Shown piece after piece: positions 1-6,500 of a stretch of DNA of 8,510 nt. Position 1 is the first letter of the stretch. Every line of letters begins with the position of its first letter. The stretch is from the NCBI GenBank assembly GCA_902774655.1, contig CACYJD010000017.1, forward strand, positions 1-8,510, in the 5' to 3' direction. The notes beneath the pieces were generated by a model, which was not told the origin of the DNA, did no database searches, and worked only from the letters and a program-made list of their open reading frames with translations. The translations under genes and the position numbers were made by a program. The stretch comes from an uncultured Erysipelotrichaceae bacterium. Lineage in GTDB: Bacteria; Bacillota_I; Bacilli_A; RFN20; CAG-826.

Positions 1-686
1 CCATCATAATCAACATCAAGATATCCATCTAAGTCTAAATCGAGTGGACCTCCAACTGAGGTATATCCATCGTTATCACTTGAAGGATTTAATAGAAGCG
101 TAGATAAGGTATCGCTACTAAATGTCATTCTAACAGCATTACTGAGTTGGTTAGATGTATCAAGCATTACGCTTTTTAAATAAATAGCGTAAGGATTGAT
201 TAATTCTTCACCCTTATCATTAACTCCTTTGAAGACAAATGAGAGCTTAGTGTATGCTGCGATTTCCGATGTTGCATCTCTATTCTCTTTCGCCATTGGA
301 TTTTTTCTAAGTCTAAAAGTATTATCATCATCCCAAGAACCAGTTGTGACAGGGAAAAGAACATTACTTGCGAATCCTTGACGATCAAGGACATAAGTAA
401 TGGCTTCGTTTGTTAGTTCGTTATAAGCCCAATATATATCAGATTCATTGGGGTCTTGGTATAAACCATAGTATTCTGGGTGAATAATAGGAATCCAAGT
501 TCTTAGGCCCATTTTCAAGCTGTGTTCATTACGCACAGATGTACCAGTAAGGCTAGCGCCCGCGCGTAAGACATATTGGTACCAAGCGACGGTACCAGTT
601 ATTGAAGCTACACTTGAAATGGAAACTATGGAAAATAAAGAAGCTAACAAGATTCTTTCAATTCTATTTGCCTGTTTCTTTTGCAT
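1..686 (-). CDS. SipW-type signal peptide surface protein, 3' end beyond window
   Basis: The reading frame opens at ATG 686-684 and stays open for 228 codons to the left edge, so the C-terminus is missing. Residues 1-10 are basic (MQKKQANRIER), residues 11-30 are a hydrophobic stretch, and residues 31-36 read GTVAWY, a SipW-cognate (TasA/camelysin-type) signal motif that predicts Sec export and processing near the AW. The mature part contains EIAAYTKLSFVFKG (141-154) and NQLSNAVRMTF (179-189). An acidic D-x-D-x-D-G run at about 216-229 looks like an EF-hand or dockerin-type calcium loop. The gene overlaps the upstream one by 23 bp (664-686). An in-frame TAA lies 9 bases before the ATG, so no earlier start exists, and there is no good SD close to it (AAAGGTGG is about 25 nt away). 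Translation is probably coupled to the upstream gene. The exact family is unknown; export as a surface protein is well supported. Confidence 0.82.
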   Translation of the reverse strand, partial: MQKKQANRIERILLASLFSIVSISSVASITGTVAWYQYVLRAGASLTGTSVRNEHSLKMGLRTWIPIIHPEYYGLYQDPNESDIYWAYNELTNEAITYVLDRQGFASNVLFPVTTGSWDDDNTFRLRKNPMAKENRDATSEIAAYTKLSFVFKGVNDKGEELINPYAIYLKSVMLDTSNQLSNAVRMTFSSDTLSTLLLNPSSDNDGYTSVGGPLDLDLDGYLDVDYD

Positions 687-1488
687 TGATGTTTACTTCT
701 AACTTAATTGAACCACCTTTAGGTACTGGTCCATTAGCGTTACTATCTTCACCATCAAGCCAACATAATAGTGTGTATCTTGTGACTTTTCCAACACTAA
801 AAGAAGGAACTTTGTCACTCATAATTGTAGATTCGTTTTTAAATGGAACTGCTCTACGCATATAATCTGGATCTTCTGGATCATAGGAAACGATTTCTTC
901 GTAGATTGGATTTCCTTCATCATCATAATTGATAGCTGCGCCAGTACGAATGTATTTGGCGTAAACTTCATAATCATGTTCCGAGGAGTTGCCATCATTT
1001 GTGTAGAGTCTTACTCTAAGTAAGTCATCGTAACCATATGTAACGTTATTTGGACGTTGATTGTCTGTGATAGAAATTGAGAAGTCATAACTGGCAGGTA
1101 CAGTTCCGACGTTTTTGACAAAGAAAGTTTGCTTAAAATAATAGATAGTGCTAGGTTCTTCTCCATCTTGACCGATTGAACCGTTATCAAGATAAGAAGT
1201 CTTTGGATTATCTATTTCTTCGTGCTTTAATAGCTGATTATTTTCATTAAGCTGGAAACTTGGAAGATCACCAACTCTAATAAGAGTGGTGGTGTCGTTT
1301 GCAAAATCTCCACTAGCGGACATCGCAAGTTTAACGTCACTTGTATAAAGTTTGACAGTAAAACTACCTACAAGGTTGCCTAAAAAGGAAACGATAATAA
1401 GTGCTGTAGCGATAGCCGAGCTTAAGGTTGTAATAATCAAAGCTATCTTTTTATGTTTCTTTCTTTTGACTAACTTTGAACTATACAT
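664..1488 (-). CDS. TasA/camelysin-like exported protein
   Basis: This is a 274-aa protein if the ATG at 1488-1486 is used; a TTG six bases upstream (1494) is the alternative. AGAAG lies 10 nt before the ATG and only about 4 nt before the TTG, which favours the ATG. A very basic N-terminus (residues 6-14) precedes a hydrophobic helix at about 16-40. Unlike its neighbours it lacks the TVAWF motif; the equivalent region reads GNLVGSFTV, so it may stay membrane-anchored or be cut differently. The exported part has YYFKQTFFVKNVGTVPASYD (116-135), a 'KNxGTxPxxY' strand typical of TasA-like beta-sandwich proteins, and CWLDGEDS (242-249), which resembles WFEGLDPDC in the protein at 2337-3287. Both end in a hydrophobic/charged beta-strand. 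It is the first gene of the operon behind the c-di-GMP riboswitch at 1625-1702. Family assignment rests on motif resemblance only. Confidence 0.85.
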   Translation of the reverse strand: MYSSKLVKRKKHKKIALIITTLSSAIATALIIVSFLGNLVGSFTVKLYTSDVKLAMSASGDFANDTTTLIRVGDLPSFQLNENNQLLKHEEIDNPKTSYLDNGSIGQDGEEPSTIYYFKQTFFVKNVGTVPASYDFSISITDNQRPNNVTYGYDDLLRVRLYTNDGNSSEHDYEVYAKYIRTGAAINYDDEGNPIYEEIVSYDPEDPDYMRRAVPFKNESTIMSDKVPSFSVGKVTRYTLLCWLDGEDSNANGPVPKGGSIKLEVNINAKETGK

Positions 1489-1574
1489 AACCAAATAACT
1501 TCTGAGCTAATGCATAAAATTAATTAAAACGCAGTGCTCTAAAGTGATTAAAATGATTGTCCCATTGTATCTAT

Positions 1575-1640
1575 CTAGCAAAAGCCAGCTGCCTATCATC
1601 CATTCACTAACTTCTGAATAAATACTTTTGGCAGCTGGCT
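1575..1640 (-). terminator. Riboswitch-controlled intrinsic terminator
   Basis: On the minus strand AGCCAGCTGCC (1640-1630) pairs perfectly over 11 bp with GGCAGCTGGCT (1593-1583). A 36-nt loop between them contains a small inner ATTCA/TGAAT hairpin. The stem is followed by TTTT and then GC, a rather short U-tract. The 5' arm is also the 3' end of the c-di-GMP aptamer, so folding of the bound aptamer and of the terminator should exclude each other. It lies about 87 nt before the start at 1488. Confidence 0.75.
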
Positions 1641-1702
1641 ATCTTATTATATAAGACCCTATAGTTTTGCGTAATTGGATCACTCCAATCTTGCTTTTGA
1701 CA
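1625..1702 (-). ncRNA. Cyclic-di-GMP class I (GEMM-I) riboswitch aptamer
   Basis: Read on the minus strand it shows the GEMM-I order: AAAAGCAA; a 6-bp hairpin ATTGGA/TCCAAT capped by the GNRA tetraloop GTGA (1689-1674); the conserved ACGCAAAACTATAGGGTC (1672-1655); a short arm; and the returning strand TAAGATAGCCAGCTGCC (ending at 1630). It matches the second copy at 8092-8170 almost base for base in the conserved core. One difference is that the base before ACGC is T here (1673) and the consensus G in the other copy. The aptamer overlaps the terminator at 1575-1640, which is the architecture of an ON switch. It heads the operon 1488-664/686-1. Ligand identity is inferred from family resemblance. 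Confidence 0.88.
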
Positions 1703-1707
1703 CTTAT

Positions 1708-1736
1708 AAGATACTTAAACACAAAATAAATTGCAA
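1708..1736 (-). promoter_or_regulatory. Sigma-A-type promoter of riboswitch operon 1
   Basis: The -35 is TTGCAA (1736-1731), the spacer is 17 bp, and the -10 is TATCTT (1713-1708). Initiation would fall near 1701, immediately before the c-di-GMP aptamer, as expected for a riboswitch leader. The -10 is a weak match to TATAAT. Confidence 0.55.
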
Positions 1737-1769
1737 CAAGAATTTTTAAAAATACGACAAAATCGGTCA

Positions 1770-1803
1770 TTTACTTTAGTAAATACGCGCGTACGCATGT
1801 ATA
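1770..1803. repeat. Two adjacent dyads upstream of operon 1 promoter
   Basis: A perfect 6-bp inverted repeat TTTACT/AGTAAA with a 2-base centre (about 1770-1783) adjoins ATACGCGCGTACGCATGTAT (1784-1803), whose core GCGTACGC is an 8-bp palindrome. The second element is very GC-rich for this region and lies about 50 bp upstream of the -35. A related element occurs at 3479-3501. These could be operators or structural DNA; no regulator is identified. Confidence 0.4.
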
Positions 1804-1823
1804 TTGAGTGATAGAAAAGTATG

Positions 1824-1848
1824 AAAAAACGCACATCGTGTGTGCGTT
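1824..1848 (-). terminator. Intrinsic terminator of the small membrane protein gene
   Basis: On the minus strand AACGCACA (1848-1841) pairs with TGTGCGTT (1835-1828) around a 5-nt loop, followed by a run of T (1829-1824). It lies about 20 nt after the TAA of the gene at 1868-2212. Confidence 0.85.
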
Positions 1849-1867
1849 ATATTCTTATTTCTTTCAA

Positions 1868-2212
1868 TTATTCTTTCTTGTCTTCATTAGCAAGATCGTT
1901 CATGAGTTCCTTACGGAGAGCTTCTTTTTGCTCTGCGGTAAGATCACTAACTGCTTTCTTCTTTTCACCTGTGGAACGAATGAATCTTACTAAAATGAAT
2001 ATATTTAGACCTAATAAGGCAACTAACGGAAGGACAATGACCAACAAGAATACTGTAGGATTATCTTGGAAGAATCCAATAAATGTTGTAGGATCAATCG
2101 CAGTTTGTGCTGCTGGTTGAGTAGCGAGCATTAGAATTGATACAACAAATAAAAATACTGTTACAGCAACATCTAATCCCAATAGAACGTATCTTAAAAC
2201 TTTTTTATTCAT
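1868..2212 (-). CDS. Small two-helix membrane protein of unknown function
   Basis: This is a 114-aa protein that I do not recognise. Residues 8-30 and 52-77 are strongly hydrophobic helices separated by a short polar segment (31-51, containing DPTTFIGFFQDNP). Positive residues at the N-terminus and after helix 2 (RFIRSTGEKKK) put both ends in the cytoplasm. The tail (about 88-114) is a charged, probably helical segment containing DLTAEQKEALRKEL. The ATG at 2212-2210 follows a promoter so closely that the mRNA would have only about 8 untranslated bases and no Shine-Dalgarno sequence, so it may be leaderless. It is monocistronic, with its own promoter and terminator, and sits between surface-protein units. 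A role in exporting or anchoring them is possible but is only a guess from position. Confidence 0.8.
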   Translation of the reverse strand: MNKKVLRYVLLGLDVAVTVFLFVVSILMLATQPAAQTAIDPTTFIGFFQDNPTVFLLVIVLPLVALLGLNIFILVRFIRSTGEKKKAVSDLTAEQKEALRKELMNDLANEDKKE

Positions 2213-2226
2213 AATATGCTTTATAT

Positions 2227-2256
2227 ATTATAAATATTAAATTACAAAAATAGCAA
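2227..2256 (-). promoter_or_regulatory. Promoter of the small membrane protein gene
   Basis: The -35 is TTGCTA (2256-2251), the spacer is 18 bp, and the -10 is a perfect TATAAT (2232-2227). The start would be near 2220, about 8 nt before the ATG at 2212. Confidence 0.6.
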
Positions 2257-2280
2257 CAATACTTTTATTTACAAAGTAAA

Positions 2281-2315
2281 AAAATAAAAAAGGTTGCCGA
2301 GTAACGGCAACCTTT
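2281..2315 (-). terminator. Strong intrinsic terminator of the camelysin-like gene
   Basis: On the minus strand AAAGGTTGCCG (2315-2305) and CGGCAACCTTT (2299-2289) form a perfect 11-bp stem with a 5-nt loop, followed by a T-rich tract over 2290-2281. It lies about 20 nt after the stop codon of the gene at 2337-3287. It is the strongest terminator in the window. Confidence 0.92.
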
Positions 2316-2336
2316 GAAAAATGATTTAATTACTAA

Positions 2337-3287
2337 TTATGCACCCTTAGCAACTTTTCTCATTGTGAATTGGAGATTTGCTGTAAATGCAGAAGCTAAA
2401 TCTTTTGCTTCGTTAACACAATCTGGATCAAGACCTTCAAACCAAGTAGTAATTGAGACTTGTAAACCACCTTCGGTTAATGCACCAAGGTATTGGGTTA
2501 AATTGGTGACGTCTGTTCTTGTTTCGACTTTACCAGCTGCATCGGATGGAATGTTTGTACCTGTTCCGGCAACACCTTCGCCTTTAATGACATCAGCAGT
2601 GGCTTCTTGACCACTAGCAAGATATTGTTCGAGTGTTTGAGCAGCTTTTTGGTCTGCTGTTAAATCATCATAACTTGATTTAGCTTCAGCGACATTTTTA
2701 ACAGCGTTTGCTGCTAATGATGTATATGGAGCCCAAACAAGTGATTCACTGGTTGTTTCCATACTGATTCTTAAAGCATTGACGATTGAACCTGTTTGAC
2801 CAGCTAATACTGATGATGATTTTGAATCAAAGATTAATGCTTGTTCATAGTCATTGTCTTCTCTGCTTGTAGCAAATGTCATTGTGAATCTTGTAGCAAA
2901 ATAGACATTTTGTCCATTATATTTCTTTGTATCTGCAGTACCAATAGTTTTTTGTGCGTATCCAACTACTGAGCCAGTTTCACTTAAGATACTGCCATAT
3001 AAATTACCACCAACATCATAGGAAGCATCTCTTAATTGAGAATGTTGAACTGACCATGTTGTAGCATCGGTGATAGTGCCGGTTGGGGTTTGTGTGACTG
3101 TTGTATTTGCAACATTAGTAACTTCTGTAACAATTAAACCTTGTTCTGGGTTAACAGCGGTAACGCCTGTGAAGCCGACGGATTTAATTCTGTTTGCAGT
3201 AAACCATGCAACGGTACCTGTGACTGCAGCAGCGGAAGATAATGCTAATAAAGCAGCTGCTGGAAGAATAATTCTAGATTTTTTCAT
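2337..3287 (-). CDS. Camelysin/TasA-like SipW-type surface subunit
   Basis: This is a 316-aa protein. MKKSR, then a hydrophobic Ala/Leu-rich segment (6-23), then GTVAWFTANR (24-33), is a textbook SipW-cognate signal peptide, with cleavage expected around AW/F. The mature part is Thr/Ser/Ala-rich and beta-prone, with YFATRFTMTFAT (129-140), ALRISMET (171-178) and, near the end, ITTWFEGLDPDC (279-290) followed by ANLQFTMRKV. In the middle, residues 191-226 form an Ala-rich helical insertion containing YDDLTADQKAA, resembling the 'Y-x-x-LT-x-x-QKA' helical spacers common in Gram-positive wall proteins. No LPXTG or C-terminal anchor is present. The start is supported by AAGGA (3302-3298), 10 nt upstream. 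Its own near-consensus promoter, long leader and very strong terminator suggest high independent expression, for example as a fibre subunit. The biofilm-fibre role is inferred from the TasA/camelysin resemblance. Confidence 0.88.
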   Translation of the reverse strand: MKKSRIILPAAALLALSSAAAVTGTVAWFTANRIKSVGFTGVTAVNPEQGLIVTEVTNVANTTVTQTPTGTITDATTWSVQHSQLRDASYDVGGNLYGSILSETGSVVGYAQKTIGTADTKKYNGQNVYFATRFTMTFATSREDNDYEQALIFDSKSSSVLAGQTGSIVNALRISMETTSESLVWAPYTSLAANAVKNVAEAKSSYDDLTADQKAAQTLEQYLASGQEATADVIKGEGVAGTGTNIPSDAAGKVETRTDVTNLTQYLGALTEGGLQVSITTWFEGLDPDCVNEAKDLASAFTANLQFTMRKVAKGA

Positions 3288-3416
3288 TTTTAATTTTTCC
3301 TTTTCTTTTTCAAAAAAATAAACAAACGTATATGTATATGATATTCGTTTTTTTGGATGATAGGTTGTTAGCCAAGCTGGTAAGCGATGGGACTTCTACT
3401 TATCCTTTTTGACTAC
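3288..3416 (-). promoter_or_regulatory. Long 5' leader of the camelysin-like gene
   Basis: The transcript from the promoter at 3451-3423 would carry about 128 untranslated nt. The first half (about 3406-3356) can fold into a closing stem, GGAT (3406-3403) with ATCC (3359-3356), around an inner imperfect hairpin GCTTACC/GGCTAAC (3388-3370). The second half is A/T-rich and ends with the SD AAGGA (3302-3298). No riboswitch class is recognised: the ACGCAAA core of GEMM-I is absent. Pairing is imperfect, so this may simply be an untranslated leader. Confidence 0.4.
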
Positions 3417-3422
3417 ACTAAA

Positions 3423-3451
3423 ATTATAGATACTATTAATTTAAATGTAAA
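3423..3451 (-). promoter_or_regulatory. Near-consensus promoter of the camelysin-like gene
   Basis: The -35 is TTTACA (3451-3446), the spacer is 17 bp, and the -10 is a perfect TATAAT (3428-3423). Initiation is expected near 3416. Confidence 0.72.
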
Positions 3452-3477
3452 TAGTAAATTTTAATATATCTATATAT

Positions 3478-3502
3478 TAGGTTCGCGCGTGTACGCGACC
3501 TA
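3478..3502. repeat. GC-rich hairpin/dyad upstream of promoter
   Basis: TAGGT (3478-3482) pairs with ACCTA (3498-3502), and CGCG (3484-3487) with CGCG (3494-3497), with one bulged T and a 6-nt loop. It is embedded in almost pure A/T sequence, between the terminator of the giant gene and the -35 of the next gene. No T-run follows on the minus strand, so it is not a typical terminator. It shares CGCGCGT..ACGC with the element at 1784-1803. Confidence 0.45.
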
Positions 3503-3515
3503 TTAATAATATATA

Positions 3516-3549
3516 TAAAAAGGATGAGACTAGTTTAATAATCTCATCC
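3516..3549 (-). terminator. Intrinsic terminator of the giant surface-protein operon
   Basis: On the minus strand GGATGAGA (3549-3542) pairs perfectly with TCTCATCC (3529-3522) around a 12-nt loop and is followed by TTTTT (3521-3517). It lies about 20 nt after the TAG of the gene at 3569-7240. Confidence 0.88.
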
Positions 3550-3568
3550 AAATTTTTAGCACTAATTA

Positions 3569-6500
3569 CTATGGTTGGATAGTAAGCACATCTCCATCAG
3601 CAATTGTGGTTTCGTTGATAGTAACTGTGTAGTTAGTAGTACCACTAGAGCCTGTATATGTTTCAAGAACATCTACAACATGAATCACGATCTTAACATT
3701 GGTTGTTACTGTGATGTTATATGTATCAGTATCAGAATCATATTCTGTTTCGATAGTGCATGTTCCAGTTCCTAAAATTTCATAATAGAAGTGTACAAGT
3801 GTTTGTTCACCACCATCAATAATTGCAGGAGCTTCATATTCAAGAACATCTGTAGCTAATACCTCTGGATCAAGCGCCTGTTCTTCTCCGGCAACACCAT
3901 CAACAGTTTCTGTTAAGAAGACATTTTTAACAACATTTTCTTGCTCACTGTCATAAGTAATAGTAGTTACTTTATCTAAAACTGTTGTTGAAGTACCACT
4001 TGAAACAGCAATTAAATCATCGCTTCCTACTTTGACTGTTACTTCATTAGATATGAATGGTGCGGTTAAAGTAATGCCTTGAGGTGGACCACAAGTAAGT
4101 GTCTTATTTGTTCCATTATATGAGAATGTTGTGTTGCCATTTGTAGAAACAGGAATAGTGATGTTTGCAACAGTTCCTCCAGTAACAGTTGCTAAATTAG
4201 CTGGAATAACCGCAACAAAATCAATGCCTTTAACAAAGTAATATGTATCTGTTACAGTAGTAATTTTTTCGGTATATGTTGTGATGTTCTTTGTCTTAAC
4301 ACCAGCACCAATATCTAGATAAATGAGATATGCGCCTAGTTTGCCACTTACAGATCCAAGAGCGTATTCACCTTTATTTGCAGGAATTTCATAGTAGTAC
4401 AATGCATTAGTAACCATTGTTGGATTAGTTACCCAGCTCATATCAAACAATACTTCACTGCTATCATATGTTCCGTCGTCAGTGTTAAGTGATCCGTCGG
4501 TATATTCGTAAATATACCTATAAACTTTTCTATTTGCGCCAGTATTTTTGTAGATTTTAGATATTTCTTTAATATTAGAAATATTATTATTATCATCACG
4601 AATAATATTATGAAGTGAGAAGAATGTATTGTTGTTAGGGAAATAAGAACCAGCAAAGAAATTGATGATACCATGATTCTTTAGGTTAAAGTCAATTGCA
4701 TCACGTGGTAACTCATATTGGGACAAGTTCTCACCATTGATAGATGCATATGGAACAGTAATCTTATTGCTTGGAGAAATACTAGCATTCATAAAGTGGA
4801 GACCATAGACATTGCTTGATCCGTTAAGTAATTTATGAAGTTGTCTTCTTGAAGAACTATATTTCTCTAAGCCTAAATTTTTAACAGAGGTTCTAGATGA
4901 ACCAAAAGTACCAGTTAGATTACTGTTAATTGTTTTATTACTTTTGTTATATTCATCTTGGATAATAGCATATTCTCCTGTTGAAGAATTTACTGTTACA
5001 ACATTGGTTTTATCAGACACATAAGAATCGCCATTATTTGCATTACTTAAGTTTGACATGGCATATTGAGATACACGAATATCACCAGGTTGCGAAGTGT
5101 AATTAGAACCAGAAATAACATAGCCAGTATTTTTGCTTGCAACATTAGTATTATAGGTACCTAATCCATTACCATTTGCATCAACATTTTCTTCATATGA
5201 TAGTGGGAAATATGTTGGATTAGTTGTGAAAGTTTTTTGCGATGTTGAACTTGAACGTTGAGATAAATAAACACCAAAATCAGATGCGGTTGGGATTGGA
5301 ACTTGCGTACGAGTGACAATGCTTGCGTTATTTCTAGCAGTACTTTGTGTCGCATTTCTAGAATATCCCCACGAATCATTAGCTGAGTCATATTTTGCAT
5401 AATAGTAGTAACCACTATATTTAGAAGAGCTACCAAGATATGTATTGTTTCCGTTGGTTTGATATGTGTATGCGGAATTTGTATCACTATAAGCCTGTAA
5501 AGGCCAATCTGGATCACAGTAACCTAATGTGTAGTTAGAATATCCTTCAGGATAATAGTTGTTGCCACTTTGAATCCATTTTGTAGCTTCATTAATATTT
5601 GTAGTGTTGTAAACACGAGCGTAAACGTTGCCACTTTGTACTCCGCCCCATCTAAAGTAGTTGTTCCCACTATGGAAATAATATTTGACACTTGAATCAA
5701 TAACTTTTAGTTGTGTCCAAGATGCATTCTTATAGGCCAAATAATATGTTGTCGTACTTATAGTATTTGAAATCAATAGACCCCCAGCATTATTAATTGA
5801 CACATTCCATGTAGTTGCATTACTGGAGTAGCTTGTTGTTGTTAATGTACCGGAGTCATTACGCAAATAGTTTGAGCCATTATAGAATTTTCCATTGTTA
5901 TATGTCCAAAGTGTCGCTTGAGCAGCGGTACCATTTGAAAGTGAACTATTGTTATACCTAAGGTAATTTGTGCCTTCATGAATATAAACCGTCATGCCGT
6001 TCGTAGGTACAGTTGTTAAGTCAGTGAAATCAATTCGAGTTTGATTATAGTTAAGAGATTTATCACCATATAAATACATATAATCATCGTATGAGGTGCC
6101 TCTATCATAGAATGAGAATTTAGAGACTGTTCGACTCGAACTATCAGTTTCACTATTGCCTTTGATTGTATAAGTAGAGCCTCCCATACTAAGTTCATAG
6201 GTTGCTTTTACGTCAGACGATGTGTCGTGCACCCCATTGATATATGTTTCAGATGTGTTGTAGGTAAATGAAGTTGCTGCTGTTTTTAACCCCAGCAATC
6301 TTGTATACATGTTTCTCATAGCGATAGATGCACCAAATTCATCGCCTGAACCAGATTGAACATCATTTGTAACTGTTGGTGTTTGAGCTTCTACATCTTT
6401 GTTTAGCATTGTTGCTTTATAGATAGGTTTTGCATACCCAACTAAGCCATTTTCAGATAATTCCTCTGATATACCAACAAGTTTTTTGTTTCCATTTGTT

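Noticed and set aside
196..865. Plus-strand open frames of 60-90 codons across the left third
   Set aside because: They run antisense to strong minus-strand genes, have no SD or promoter, and encode low-complexity or hydrophobic shadow peptides.
2314..3321. Plus-strand open frames opposite the camelysin-like gene
   Set aside because: Antisense shadows of a well-supported gene whose signal peptide, SD, promoter and terminator all lie on the minus strand.
3358..3410. Functional tRNA on the plus strand
   Set aside because: No T-arm (TTCGA), no acceptor 3' strand, and a D-stem with a missing base. Reported only as a tRNA-like fragment.
3288..3416. Third c-di-GMP-I riboswitch upstream of the camelysin-like gene
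   Set aside because: The ACGCAAA core, GNRA hairpin and GGGTC arm are absent.
4438..5517. Alternative minus-frame open frames inside the giant gene
   Set aside because: Out-of-frame shadows caused by AT-rich repetitive codons; no initiation signals.
5161..5990. DNA tandem repeat or CRISPR-like array in the repeat-rich part of the giant gene
   Set aside because: Repeats are protein-level only (NYLR..ATxW), irregularly spaced and not conserved at DNA level.
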